Source: Hetaerina americana (taxonomy: Eukaryota > Arthropoda > Insecta > Odonata > Calopterygidae). From it: a stretch of 64,000 nt of DNA. Position 1 is the stretch's first letter. The number at the start of each line of letters is the position of its first letter. The notes under the pieces are model-generated. The model was not told the DNA's origin. It did not search any database and saw only the letters and a list, made by a program, of their open reading frames with translations. Where the stretch lies: positions 97,426,454 to 97,490,453 of the forward strand of contig JAKTNV010000003.1 of the NCBI GenBank assembly GCA_022747635.1, given 5' to 3'. Below are positions 1 to 11,690 of this stretch, piece by piece. Made by a program: the position numbers and the translations under genes.

Positions 1-420
1 AAATGCTTTTAACAATGTCATAAACTGAAAATGGCAATTTTGAAAGATACGATCTCTAAATTCGTATAACTTGGGATTTATTATTACCTATTAATATGAT
101 ATTTTCAAGTTGTAGATGCTAGATGACAGTCGCGGTGATTGTGTTTCTACGAAATTCATACCTTAAGAAGTTAAATAATTTCACATTCTGCTTGTGTATT
201 AAAAAGAAATAAAGATGATTATTTCATGTTTTCAGAGTGTGATGGAACCTGCACATTTTTAACGTATACTATACTTACACACGCAAAATTTGGTGGTAAA
301 GTCTTAGAATGAAATACTATTTTGGATGACACATAATACATGCTCTTCACAAAATAATTGATGGAAACGCTGGAATCGATTTGAAATATAAAACAGGATG
401 CAATCACAATCTAAGGCCGG
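1..420. other. AT-rich non-coding DNA
   Basis: Unique-looking AT-rich sequence with no repeat, RNA gene or convincing coding frame. It ends where the first GC-richer island begins. Confidence 0.6.
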
Positions 421-1300
421 AGTTCACTCACTCCACCTTCTCCGGGACCCTTTCACACGTGAGTATGTGCAGCACCTTGCGCACCCCGCGGGCACCCTGG
501 TTCCATCCTCCCTCCCTTACCCTCCCCCTCCCAGGCCTGCTCCCCCAGGACATTCGTCCCGACCCCTTCGGTAATCCCAGATGAAGAAGAGGGAAGCGGA
601 CGGAAAGACATTGGATCGTGTTGGAGAGGGAAGGGGTAGATGGAGGGGCGTGAGGAGAGGAATGGGAGAAGGAAAGGAAGAAAGATTGAGGGCGGAGGGT
701 GGCGCGAAATGGAGGTGGGAGAGCCAGCCATTGGGTGGATAAGGCACGCCGGGACGGGGGTGTCTGGGAGGGGATGCTGTGTGTGTGTGCGCGCGCGGGG
801 GAGAGAGAAAGATAGGAGGGGGGAAGGAGGGAGTTTGAAGGGAGAGAACGAAGTTTTAGGATGAGGTTTTCGGAGATTGGAAGGGTGGGAAAAAAGGGGG
901 TGGGCGAGAGGGAGTAAGGACGGAAAATGTGCCCTAAAAATTTCGGACGCAAACCTCCCATATCTCTTCGGGTGGCGTGATAAATCTCCAGCAACAATGC
1001 TCCTCTCCTACCCCTCGCTCTCCTCCCCTCTTCTCCCTCGCTTACTCCACTCCCTCTCAACCTACCCTCCCTAGCCCTCTCCTCTCTCTCCCCCAAAAAA
1101 CTCCACCCTCTTTCTCTCACCCCTTGGTTACTAGAGGTCCTGTACCTAACGCCACCCCGCCTTGCCGCCCAAGTCCGCAGTAACTCAATATTTTATTGGA
1201 AGGCTGAGGAGGAGGAAGAGTTGAGACGGAGTTAAAAATATAGAAACGGGAGGGAACGGACAAGAGGGTAGAACGTGGAGAGAAGTAGAGGTAAGAACTT
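421..1300. other. GC-rich purine/pyrimidine-asymmetric island
   Basis: The + strand is CT-rich at about 480-560, GA-rich at 585-960, CT-rich again at 990-1180 and GA-rich at 1200-1300. A short (GT)n(GC)n tract lies at 776-800. Open frames on both strands here (up to 230 codons on the minus strand) are Pro/Ser/Arg/Gly-rich and overlap each other. That is what stop-poor pyrimidine-rich sequence gives by chance, so none is called as a gene. The block may be regulatory or simply low-complexity; the sequence does not decide. Confidence 0.5.
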
Positions 1301-1440
1301 TTAATGTTGCAGGATTATTGCACACTTACAGGATTTTGGAGGACGGAGCGCGATAAACGGAGCTGGCGACTAAAATGCAGTTTACATGGTTCAAAGAAAA
1401 GGTTATGGCGCAGCAATGGTTGTGAAAGTTCCTCGTTAGT

Positions 1441-1821
1441 ATGGAACTCATAAGTGATGATCCATTGGAGGTAGGTGGAGACCCCCTTCTTTACAGTGGT
1501 TCAAGAAACAGTGCTGGGAATGATGAGGGTACATTGGAGAAGTCAATAAACACATCGGAGGAGATCATATTCTCATCGGAGATCCAGACCAGAAAACTCG
1601 ACTGTATGAGGTCATCCAGTACCGACTTTAGTGCGGAAAGATGTAAAAATTTGTTTGAAAATATAAATCATCAGAAAATAAGTTGCAAGAGATCACGTGT
1701 AACTATTTCCAAACTTCCGATAAGAGAATTAAAAATTCTACATATTTCTGAGGCAAATGAACCTCAGACTTGGGATGGAAAAGAAATCCTATTTAAAACT
1801 CAATTCATGACCGCATCATAA
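1441..1821 (+). CDS. Hypothetical 126-residue frame, possible small gene or terminal exon
   Basis: This is the longest forward frame in the window that is neither GC-rich nor low-complexity. It starts at ATG 1441 (G at +4), 15 bases after an in-frame TGA at 1423, and stops at TAA 1819-1821. The N-terminal part is acidic and Ser/Thr-rich. The second half is more basic, with a KRSR stretch near residue 83. I see no signal peptide, membrane segment or recognisable domain. A CAG-less but pyrimidine-containing TTAG at 1436-1439 could act as a splice acceptor, so it may be a last exon rather than a complete gene. An AATAAA lies at 1964-1969, about 145 bases after the stop. Function is unknown, and a chance frame or an old transposon piece is equally possible. 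Confidence 0.25.
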   Translation: MELISDDPLEVGGDPLLYSGSRNSAGNDEGTLEKSINTSEEIIFSSEIQTRKLDCMRSSSTDFSAERCKNLFENINHQKISCKRSRVTISKLPIRELKILHISEANEPQTWDGKEILFKTQFMTAS

Positions 1822-1842
1822 CATTAGAACATGTAACATACT

Positions 1843-1866
1843 CACTGATAACATAAGTTATCAGTG
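1843..1866. repeat. 10-bp perfect hairpin after the 1441-1821 frame
   Basis: CACTGATAAC and its exact reverse complement are separated by the 4-base loop ATAA. It lies 21 bases after the stop of the upstream frame and about 100 bases before the AATAAA. If the region is transcribed, this would be a 3'UTR stem-loop; otherwise it is a chance inverted repeat. Confidence 0.5.
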
Positions 1867-1869
1867 TAT

Positions 1870-2400
1870 AACTTTTAATCTGTTACGAAAGATTGTGTTA
1901 CGAAATGAGTAGAGTTTGCATAAGTAGAGACCTTAGTGGGTGACACCCTTAGCAATGAAAAACAATAAACCGGCCAATAAGTAGTTCAAACAAGTTTTCC
2001 ATTTCACGCATCCATTTCTTTTGACATTGGGACTGTTATTATTTAGGATGGTCACATCAATGATTAAATCGTCTATTTTTGGGCCCATTCAATAAATAGG
2101 TAAATCTATATCTGTAACGACCTTATATTCAAAACGTTGATTTTTTGAGGAGTTGAGGATGACCGAATTCTGGAATAAATCTGTCAACTTATTATTTTTC
2201 AGAAAGAAAACTCGATTTTACTTAAAACATTCTTATATTGTTTCGAGTCTCGCTGTAGCCTTGTATCTACAATTCAACTTTGGATAATTCATTTATTTAT
2301 GTACATGTATACATACATGAAATGTGACTGCAACACCTCACGTAAAAATTTACCTGCAACACCTTACAAGCATGATTGCGCATGATTTCCCTCGGATCCG
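1870..2400. other. AT-rich non-coding DNA
   Basis: No repeat or gene is seen apart from the poly(A)-like hexamer. Short ATGTATACATACATG-like alternation at 2300-2320 is too brief to count as a microsatellite. Confidence 0.5.
1964..1969 (+). terminator. Candidate poly(A) signal AATAAA
   Basis: A canonical hexamer in the only position that would serve the 1441-1821 frame. In AT-rich DNA this hexamer is common by chance, so it is weak support. Confidence 0.2.
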
Positions 2401-2895
2401 GTGCTAGATTCGAGATGCTGCGTTTTTCAAGGGAAAACGAAGAAAAGGAGTGAGGGAGCCGGAGGATAAGAGGGAGTAAGGGTGGCCGTAGGCGTGTGTT
2501 AGATTAGGGGAGAGATGAGGAAGGGGGAAGAGGGAGGGGACGGTGGAGGTAGAAAAAGGGAAGTGGAAAGAGAGAGTGTGTGCTTGGAGGAGAAAGGTGA
2601 AGGAGGAAGGGTGGGGGTGGGGAGGAAATCCTATCCCACTGGCCATCTGTCACTCGGGAGCGGAATCAGGATTTAGTGGGATTCCGAGGGAAGGCTGAGT
2701 AAGGAGGTGAACGTACGGCGATGAGGGAGAGGAACTGAATGCAAAGGAGAACGGGGAATGTTTTATTGAGGAGAGCGGGAGAGGGATAGAGGACAAGAGT
2801 GGGAGAAGAAAGGGGGTGTGGGAAAGCGGGGTGAAAGTCGGTTGATAGGGTGTGTAGGAACCACGAAAAAAGAAGGGAGAGTATAAAAAATAAAG
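2401..2895. other. Polypurine island (GA-rich on + strand)
   Basis: Almost the whole block is purine-rich on the + strand. The two minus-strand frames (77 and 80 codons) are Leu/Pro/Ser/Phe strings explained by the stop-poor pyrimidine strand. It is not called as coding. Confidence 0.55.
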
Positions 2896-5337
2896 TCACT
2901 CTTATTGCTAAGTTCTTGAGAAATTAATGTGAGATTTTATGCGGATTTATTCGGAAGCTATTTTCCGAAAACTTAGCTACGTAGGGTAATGAATTTAACT
3001 TGACCACTTTTTCCAAAGGCGTAAATCTTCGAATGAAATATTTGCTTCCCCGAGACTCATTTTTCTTTTCTTGCGGTCGCACGAACGCTAGGTACAATAA
3101 TGTGCATGGACACTTTTTTCCAAGATCGTAAGATTTGGTTTAAACAGAACCCTGAGATAAGAGCTAGGAATTCAAGTTCTGGTAATTCCCCCAGAGTTGA
3201 ATGGGGCGTTAACATAAATTAAACGGTGATCGAGCGGAACATGAGGCGCATGACTGCGTAACTCCTGCTCATGTGACTGCACGGTTTATATTTAGCCCAA
3301 AAATTGAAAGCCATGCTATACATGATTACACATTATTAAAAATATGAAATCTAGCGTAAACCTAAATACTGAAAGAAACACGAGAATAATTAAAATATTT
3401 AATTGCTTCATTAATCATTTTTAAATGGTATATTTTTGGTGTGTCCAGAGAAGAAATGTCTGTTCTGCATTTAAAATTAGACCTACATATTTCTACAAGA
3501 ACTTCACATGTCGTAATAAAAAGTGGATACGCATGGATTATTACGTGAGCTCATATATGTTTATGAAATACGATTGACTGAATTTTACCTTAAAAGCTAA
3601 CCAAAAACCTTGGGAAAGGTGATTTTAGGTCACCAGTAATTAGTGTATTTGCCATAAGGATGCAAATTATTAACGTATACTGTAAATATTCACTTTCAGG
3701 AATTTGGAGGTAGTAAGTAATCTATAGATAAGAGAAATGTAGTGTCTGGAATGCCTCAGTTACCAAGAAGGGTCGTTTTGCAAATATATTAATGGCGTTC
3801 ATTGTTAAGCCACCAGGAAAGTCAGATTATTCGCTCGTGATATGATTACTATCCAAGATTAGGTAGTTAATAGACTGCGAGGCTCTTTCTAGAGATCTGT
3901 ACAGTATAGTCTTATTAAATATGAAAATATTTCTACTCATAAAATTCTTAAGATATTTTAAAATTTAGGGGTGGAAAATTGTGTCAGATGTTTTACATAA
4001 CTTCACACCCTTAAACTCCCATCATAGGAACGGAAGATAATAGATTGGAGGATTAAGTAAAACACACACAAATCACACCTTCAGCAGTCCTGACATGGGA
4101 AAAATACTTTAAGATCATATGCAAAATAGCGCAAGGAACGATGCGGTTATTGAAACGTGTAGTGGGAAATATTTGAGGCTAAAATTTTATGATTAGCGTT
4201 ATTTTGCGGTAGTTGCACCTTAAGTTGAATATGCGTCAAGTGTTTTAAGCCTTTTTAAGAAGGACTAATGGAATTAAAGAGGAAATGAATAAAAACTGCC
4301 AGTTTCGTTAATAACCCCTATAACGGGCGAGTAGTGTCAAATTTTCATTGGAAGGCCATGGTTGAGCAACACTAAAAATACGAGTATTACAGGCACGTCT
4401 CAAAAATTTAGAAAACTTCGAATCACGGTTGTAAATTATAATTGCATTCAACGCTTACATGGAGGAAGCACTTCTAGCGTCACTTAACATTCGTAGGGGA
4501 GGTCAGAGTGGTGAGTAGACGAAAGCTAACTAAAGAACATCAATATAAGGGTTCTTTTTTCCCTCGCATTATTTAAAACCACAGCAGATATGAGAATAAT
4601 CAGCGGCGTTACAATAATAATGAACACTGATGACTGGTGACTTAATATCCCCTGTTGCATGCGCTTATGGCATTTTGCAGCAAAGCAATAATGCATTATC
4701 AATGAAAGATCCACCACTCATATGATATATACATAGTAAATATATTAGCAGAATAAGTTGGTTCATTATTTTAAATTGTACTACTGCGGAAGTTTTTCAT
4801 GTTATCGATCGGATGCACATATTTCATGCAATGTGCAATAATACGGATACCCAAATATACTCCTAATATGGATTTAAGTATGTTTAAACACTCATTATGA
4901 AATAATATACTGTGTACTGCTAATAGATATGCTATACTGTTGAGTGAAGTGTTCTACGATGGCTTATGGGTGCAGAAAGAAGTGATCAAAGCCGAAAATC
5001 ATTATAGAGTTGTGCAAGAATAATGAATGAGTTGAAGAGTCAGTGTTTTGAGTCAAAAGTAGTCTGCTGTGTAACCACCTCCTGCCATACAAGCTAGCCA
5101 TTGCTTGCAGTGTACCTTGTATGTATGTTCATTGACGAATGAAAAAATGAGTGATTGTGGTCAAAGAGACTTCAGATGAAAAACTGAATGAATTTGATAT
5201 ACGTTAAGGTAGCATGAAATCATAAGGGGTGGTTACAAAAGCTAATATTACACAACACTTAGGATTTTGAAATAGTTTCAAGTGAGATATATATTTGACT
5301 TGGGCTAGCAGCAAGGGATTTACGTGAGTATAAATAA

Positions 5338-5340
<3 letters not shown>
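2896..5340. other. AT-rich non-coding stretch
   Basis: No repeat family, RNA gene or convincing exon was recognised. A 63-codon minus frame near 4526-4717 has no support beyond being open. Confidence 0.55.
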
Positions 5341-5391
<51 letters not shown>

Positions 5392-5406
5392 AACATATAT
5401 ATCACT
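5341..5406. repeat. (TA)n microsatellite
   Basis: Roughly 24 uninterrupted TA units, followed by a slightly interrupted TATAT/AACATAT tail. It is likely length-variable between individuals. Confidence 0.95.
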
Positions 5407-6372
5407 TATGCATGCATAAAATTCGACGCCAAAGTTTTTCACAAAATCAATACGACAGATCGTTCAGCCAATGTCATAGTCTTTAATAATGGTACAAAGA
5501 TGCTTTATTTATTTATAATAGATGCAAAACTACATAATGACAAGTTATATGGTGCATGTTTAAAAAGGTTCTAAGAGAGAATCCTGTATGAAAATAAAAA
5601 CTTAATTATATAAAAGAAAATCCTCCAGCTATCTATGTACTCATCTGCATGGTATTCTTCAAGCTACCACTATGGTGACGCATTAGACACTGGCATGCAA
5701 CAACAAAAATTAATTATCCTCAAGTGTGTAAAGCAATTATAATAATTTGGAACATGTTAGCTACAGCTACAGGCACAACGGTATTAAACTTTACTTTTCT
5801 ACGCACAAATTCCCAAAGAATTCTGTGAAGGAAAAAATAAACGGTAACGTATTCAGAATAGGTAAAATGTAGCATTCAAAGTAAAATTCAGCATCTTAAT
5901 TATGTGACGACTGCTCCTGGAGTGTCATTTGTAGTTTTCAGGCAGTCCTTTGAACTGACACCATATTAGAAAGGAATGAAATAGAAGTTAATATAAATAG
6001 TGGTCAATCTATGAAATGTAAATAAAAGAATTTTTCTCGGGAAAGAATCTTTTGATAGAGCGTTTAGCAGAGCGCATCAGAACTACTTAATTTGAGAAAC
6101 TTGCAATGACATCTTTAGTATCCTTCAATTACACAAGTACTCCCAAACCAGAATTATCTTCCATTTTTGTAAGGTACACCCACTTTAGAAAACAGCCATA
6201 TTGACAGTATGATAACCCCTAACTGTTATTTTGTGTAAACGAAAGAAAAGGCACCACCAAGCGCGGGTATAAATAATGTGATGCTATTCATAATAAGTTT
6301 ATCTCCTTCCCCCCAAAATGGAAAAGAGCACAAAGACCAAAAAAATTTCATTCTTTCTTAAAAATATTCATA
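5407..6372. other. AT-rich non-coding stretch
   Basis: Nothing recognised. It runs up to the target-site duplication of the SINE at 6383. Confidence 0.5.
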
Positions 6373-6382
6373 GCTTTCTACA
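6373..6382 (+). repeat. Target-site duplication, left copy (GCTTTCTACA)
   Basis: The identical 10-mer recurs at 6694-6703 immediately after the SINE, the signature of target-primed retrotransposition. Confidence 0.85.
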
Positions 6383-6693
6383 ATGGGGATCGAGATGGTG
6401 CGGCGGCTAACGTATTGGCTTCTCACCCTGAGGGCGCGGGTTCAAATCCCGGCGGTGTTGAATATTTTTCAGAGGTATCTCGATCCCTACTTGAGGTGCT
6501 TTGTGGAGGGCACTTAGAGTGAGTACGCCGTCCGTCGAATGGGACGTTAAACTGCGGACCCCTTGGCGCCTTTCGTAAAGAGTAGGCTAATGCCGACGCC
6601 GGGTTTTTCTCCACCCTTCATCCTTTCCTGTCCATCCCCTATGGCGCAAATGACCTTAGCTGTCGGTCGCCTCCCCTAAAAACTACTATTACT
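6383..6693 (+). mobile_element. tRNA-derived SINE, full length, with target-site duplication
   Basis: A 311-bp non-autonomous retroposon. The 5' part is tRNA-like, with an A-box-like TGGTGCGGCGG at 6396-6406 and a near-consensus B box GGTTCAAATCC at 6439-6449; together these form a Pol III internal promoter. A tRNA-unrelated body follows, containing GACGTTAAAC near 6543-6552, and then a short tail of ACT-type repeats. It is bounded by a 10-bp direct duplication. Such elements are mobilised by the machinery of a partner LINE. A diverged copy of the same family lies at about 53189-53504 on the other strand, which confirms the body as a family-level repeat. The family name was not determined. 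Open frames across it are fortuitous. Confidence 0.9.
6439..6449 (+). promoter_or_regulatory. Pol III B box of the SINE
   Basis: GGTTCAAATCC matches the GGTTCRANNCC consensus completely. The A box lies 43 bp upstream (start to start) at 6396-6406, a spacing typical of tRNA-derived SINEs. Confidence 0.85.
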
Positions 6694-6703
6694 GCTTTCT
6701 ACA
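6694..6703 (+). repeat. Target-site duplication, right copy (GCTTTCTACA)
   Basis: Exact repeat of 6373-6382. Both copies are intact, suggesting that the insertion is not ancient. Confidence 0.85.
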
Positions 6704-7160
6704 TGGCTCAGGGGTCGTAGCATTGATATGATATTTGAAAATTCATTAATAGTAAATTATTCAACAAATTCTAAACATATCTTAGACTGATATTGATTAG
6801 TTATGTGGTACCAGGGATAAAATTTTTTCCACCATGAATCCTTTTTCCACAATGACTCTCCTTGTTTAAGATAGTGATGAGTTGCATACCGTAAGTAATG
6901 ATAAAAAATCAAAAGTTAACTATAGGGACTAGAACCATACCAAACTTTGAATATTTAAATGAGATTAGCTCTTGAAACATGTCTTTATGAGTCACCTTTT
7001 CATAACTAGTGAAATTTTTAGCATGAAATATTTATATTTTTTAGCAGCGTAATATAACTCTCCGTAGTTAGGACAGTCCACTTTTACATATTTGAGTTCA
7101 TCAGTTTCTAATTTATGGATTATGAACTTTTCGATACACTTAACGAATTTTAATTCAGAC
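6704..7160. other. AT-rich non-coding DNA
   Basis: No gene or repeat seen. Confidence 0.5.
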
Positions 7161-7490
7161 ATGTGAATCGGATTAAAAGGAGCAAAGCGAATGAGCGGAT
7201 AGGCAAGAAAAACACGAAAAAAGTTGGGAACAGAGGTTGTAGGAAGCCCCTGCAAGGGAGTGGAGGGAAGGGGGATGGGAACGAAATTCGCCTGTGGAAG
7301 TGGATTACTGACAGCGGGAGTACGCCGCTCCACAGCAGGGCGCCTCACCACTCCGCCTGCGCCCGTTGACGCTTTTGAAATGGCTTCGTTGAAACATCCA
7401 CCTTTCCTCATTCCCAGAATTAAGTACCATGACTCACAGGTAGGAATGAAATACGAATTATGTACCAGAAAAATTATTCGAGATTGAACC
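7161..7490. other. Mixed-GC island, coding status unclear
   Basis: GA-rich to about 7300, then mixed. Frames of 68, 87 and 175 codons overlap on the two strands without domain features. A CAG|GTAGGA donor-like site at 7438-7446 follows a TTCCTCATTCCCAG acceptor-like site near 7410, which would delimit a micro-exon of about 25 nt. I do not consider this sufficient to call a gene. Confidence 0.35.
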
Positions 7491-8285
7491 CCATCTGCTA
7501 GTTCACAGTGGTATGACAAATGCGTTCATATATCACTTTATTACACATCTGTTCGATTCATGAAAACCCATTTCACCATGCCATGTCGTGGGTCTCAGGG
7601 AAATATTAAGATAATATAGATTCTAGAAGAAACTTCTCACACACACACATACATAAACACACATACCCTAATATCTATGGTCATCATCTGCCCGCCATTT
7701 TTCCAGGTGCTAAATTTTCAACGTGCATTTAAATGACGCCATCCTAAATTGGGATTTGATTATGTAGTAACTTGTTTCTGGGAACTTATCGGTTCAGCGC
7801 ATATTATTGTCAAATAGACCACAAGTTAACGGACAAATTTCAGTTCGTTCGAAATTTCCGGTCATTTAACTAAATGGCCAATGAATAGTTACATGTAAGC
7901 ATTTCCCTATCAGCTCCCTTCGAATCGCTCCGTAGTTAATGTTACTGGCTGAGCGTATCTTTAATATTTTAAGCGACCGGTCTATTGCTCATTTCCTGAT
8001 GCAGGAAATATTTAACTTTTACGGTTCATATGAGCACCTACCAGCGATTGTCCTGCTATTTTTTTTACTTTTTAATTTCAATAACTTCCAATTCACCCGC
8101 AACATATTTTTTGAATGCTTCACTCGGTATCTACATTTTATACTGAGACATTTGTAATTACATCTCTTTAACTGGAACGTCGCGTCACCAATCATGCACA
8201 AATGGCCAATAACCAATAGCCACTACATCGCAACTCGTATATTTAAAACACAACTGCAAATCACATCCGAATTGTTAAATTCTAC
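7491..8285. other. AT-rich non-coding DNA with short CA-rich tract
   Basis: A CA-rich run occupies about 7637-7668. The rest has no recognisable feature; the 72-codon frame near 7939 has no support. Confidence 0.5.
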
Positions 8286-8700
8286 GTGAAAACATTACTT
8301 TCAGGCGGTCGTGAAAGGGTATGGGAGCCACCGGCCTTCCCCGAGGAAAGAGAGCACATCTTGGCGGCGGCAGTATGGCGCGCGGGAGTCGATGGGAGTG
8401 GCCAAGGGGTCTCCCGCCCCCTCCGCGCCACTCGGCGGACCCCTGACGACGGATCGGGGGTCAGGTCCGCACCACGGGGAAGTCGCCATGAATCACGGCA
8501 CGAAGGAGAGTGTCTCGAGAGCACCGCCGACACATTATCCCGGCACTGCTCTCACCCTTCCGCAAGCCCCACCTCGTATTCCCGAGGCACCGCCGCCCAC
8601 CTACGCCATCAACTTTCCCAGGTTTTACCAAATCCTCCGTCTTCACTTCATCACTCTTCAACCATCTACTAGTAGTACTGCGTGGAAAACACGCACGGAC
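8286..8700. other. GC-rich island with overlapping open frames
   Basis: A GC-rich block, CT-rich on + at about 8540-8680. Frames of 128 and 149 codons (+) and 164 codons (- strand, running on to 8955) overlap. The minus frame continues into AT-rich DNA, which is mildly unusual for a chance frame, but it shows no domain, signal peptide or splice context I recognise. Left as uncharacterised. Confidence 0.35.
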
Positions 8701-9880
8701 CCGTTTGGAATCGTATTTGCAGTTGCTGGGGTCCATTTGAGCTATGTAGATGCATTCTAGTGCAAGGGCCCTTCCTATTTGAATGACAATCCATATAAAT
8801 AGGCCAAAAGTTTCTACGCAGTGCCACACATCATAATTTACTGAATGAATTTTGGAAAAAAAATTTTGGACTCGTTTTTCCAATCTTAACTCTCCAGGAT
8901 AGCTGATTGTTTCATTTTTGCCAAATACGATGAACCTAAATAAAACATAAAGCACAATATCAATCCAGTCAACGACCCTACGCTACTACCGTCAGTTTAT
9001 AATTAGTAAAGAACTATGGTATGCAGTTGCAAAAAACACCCACGCTTAATTTTATAGTAGTTAGTGACGATATATAAAGATAATTTCAATGCCTACTACC
9101 CAAAATAACCTAAATCAATGGTTAAGTAAATGTGACTAGCAGACTCTGAATAAAGAATTCATAATCTGACGAAAGGTCACTCATTTTCCAAATTCAAGTA
9201 ATTAATTAGTCTTACCATTTGAAAAAATAAAATAAAGGCCTAAAAATACTTCATATTCGAAATGGCAGCCATAAAATGATTCTATATATAAATGAAGAGT
9301 TGTAGCCGCAAAAAATTTTAAATAATTCAAGCTTGATTCAGCAATTTAATAAATATTATTTATTTATCTTTACACAATGACTGATGAGACAAATGTGAAA
9401 ATATATATCGTCAAGTGTGATATTTGGTCATGCTCTAATACCTTAGTTATCATAAAACTTCCTTCCCCATGGAAGAAATGCAAAAATATTTATAAGTTTA
9501 CACTTAGAAATAGACAATTAAACCGATTTAACATACCGGCGTAAAGAACATGAAAACTTCTATTCATTGAGACATGGGTCAAATTGGCACGATAAGTCTC
9601 CCTCAATATGAATGTTATTTACAATTATCGGTGTTGATTATAAAGGAGAGGATAAGACTAGTAAATGGAGTAAATTAAAATGTCTATTGAAAATAACTGA
9701 CGCTCAAACACAAAAAAATATCTTTATGGCGAAAATGACGCGACTAATTGTTTTAATAACGATTTGTGATTGTTCCCGTAGGGTTTCTATGAGGACTCAG
9801 CGCAATAAACGCGATGGCATCCATTTCAGGGGATAAATCGATGCGAAAACGGTTTTGCTAATTTTATTTGCGGGGAGTTT
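8701..9880. other. AT-rich non-coding stretch
   Basis: Nothing recognised. A 74-codon frame at 9612-9836 (+) is Lys/Thr/Ile-rich without similarity to a known family. Confidence 0.5.
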
Positions 9881-9884
9881 ATTT

Positions 9885-10260
9885 TCTGAATGGAAAAGTG
9901 GGAGGGAGGTCGACAGGTATATGAAAGTGAGAGGGAGGATTGGATTAATGTGCGAAAACAGGAGATTGCCTTCCCCAAAGAATGGGATCCATTGGATGGA
10001 ACAAGGCGTGGGTGTTGCGAGGAAGGTATATTGGTCAGCTGCCTCGGTCCCCACGCCCACTTCCTTACCCTCCCCACTCTTCGAAACATAACTACCCCGT
10101 TCATATTTCTTCCGTGTTCATCCCATACTTCCTTCCTTTTGTAGCACGCTTCTCCCTCTACTCATTTTACTCCGCCTCGCACGCCGTAAATTCAACGCAC
10201 CTTCGGCCGAGGCGGGCAGAAGAGTCACGAAGGATCTCATCATCAGCACACATGCTTGGT
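9885..10260. other. GC-richer island, GA-rich then CT-rich
   Basis: GA-rich at 9890-9965, CT-rich at 10040-10190. It holds six overlapping short frames on both strands, none credible. Confidence 0.45.
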
Positions 10261-10755
10261 GGATAACGAGGACCCTACAATATATGACGTGCGGACTGGA
10301 AATTGACTCTTCGAGTACACCCTGCAACCTTTAGGGAAGATTCAATGGGGCATACAAAAAACCGGACGTAGGAACGGAGACTCTTCTTGCGATAAAAAGC
10401 CTTGCTAGAATAGCTATTGCATGTAGTTTTCGCTAAATAAATAAAGAAAGTGTTCATTAGTCAGTTACCTATGTGTTGAATACAGTCTAATACGGTCTTA
10501 CATCATTATTTTAAGTCAGTGTCTACTAAAACGTATGTGTTGAACCTGCGTAACCCAAGAATAATATAGTTAGATTTGACCTAAGGAAAGATTTCCGCAA
10601 TGATATTAGGGTTAAAATATAAAAATGTCTCTCGGGGAATTAAGTGTTTACAATGATAGTGGAGTGATCACCAGACAAAATTAATTCTGCATCATTTTCC
10701 CGTGTTCCATTGTCTGCCTTTTAGTTATTGAGCTGAGAAAGATTATCTATTTAAG
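10261..10755. other. AT-rich non-coding DNA
   Basis: No feature recognised. Confidence 0.5.
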
Positions 10756-11690
10756 ATACCGCCGTTACAGCCGACAAAGACAGGATTTGAAATGAGGTGG
10801 ATCCATGGTGCCGAGCGAGGGAGTCGGATATTAGGATGCTGCTCCGGAATGAGAATTCTCCGTAAGGAAAGGAAACTTGGGAGATAAAACCGCTGCGCTC
10901 CCGCATTGACCCCCATACCCATTACAACGCCGTCGCGAGGAGAGGGCCTTATCAAGGACAATGCATCGCATCACGCGTAATTGAGCACCAGGGCACGTCA
11001 AAGCGTGACGACGGCTGCATCTTTCGTCTTCGGATAGGTCAGGAGTGTCCGCAGACCAAAAGGGAATGCGGTGGCAGTGGTGGTTGCAGAGGGAGGACTC
11101 ATGGTAGCTGGCGGTTGCCGGGGGATGGGGCGATTCTTTCGTTATCCTCGCCTCTCACTCCTTTTGCGCTTCCCATCGCTCGGCCTCGCCTTTCCTTCGG
11201 CGGTGCGGTCGCCCTCCGCCGCCGGGTTACGATGCACTCCGCGATGGCGGAATCCGGAACGGGGGTGGGCGCGGAGGGAGCGAAGGAGAGCTCGACTCGG
11301 CTCGATCGGGGGGAGACGGGACAGTGGAACGGGGGAGGGACTGGAAGAAGAAAGATGGGTTTTGATCGCGAATCAAGAGAGCGGCGGACACGGAAGCATT
11401 TTATTTTCAGGAGGACCTTCATTAAGAGCTCAGAGCGGTTTTGCGATGGCGAGGCGAGGGGGGGTGACGGCAAGGAGGGAGGACGCTTATCGTATTGGTC
11501 AATAGCACAGCAAGTCTGGTCGAAAGACAGCAACATGAATTTCTGTGGCTGTAAAAGACAATGTAGCGGAATGGGACCATTTGAATGTCTTCTCCCTGTA
11601 AGCTTCAATAGTGGAAGGAGCGAATGCATCGCTCCCTGGAGAGGAAATATTCGTGTTCCATGCCCCATATAACCGTTTAAAAGTAGTCGG
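10756..11690. other. GC-rich island with overlapping frames
   Basis: CT-rich at 11140-11220 and GA-rich at 11260-11500 on the + strand. Frames of 144 and 185 codons (+) and 216 codons (-) overlap and are Arg/Gly- or Pro/Ser/Leu-rich. This pattern is expected in stop-poor asymmetric DNA. No domain recognised. Confidence 0.4.

Noticed and set aside
428..1120. 230-codon minus-strand frame
   Set aside because: Same compositional explanation; several overlapping frames of similar quality exist on both strands.
5341..5406. CRISPR-like or other functional array
   Set aside because: Pure dinucleotide microsatellite. No direct repeats with unique spacers exist anywhere in the window.
6423..6614. 63-codon minus frame ending PPGFEPAPSG inside the SINE
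   Set aside because: The GFEPA-type string is the familiar translation of a tRNA B-box region and not a protein.
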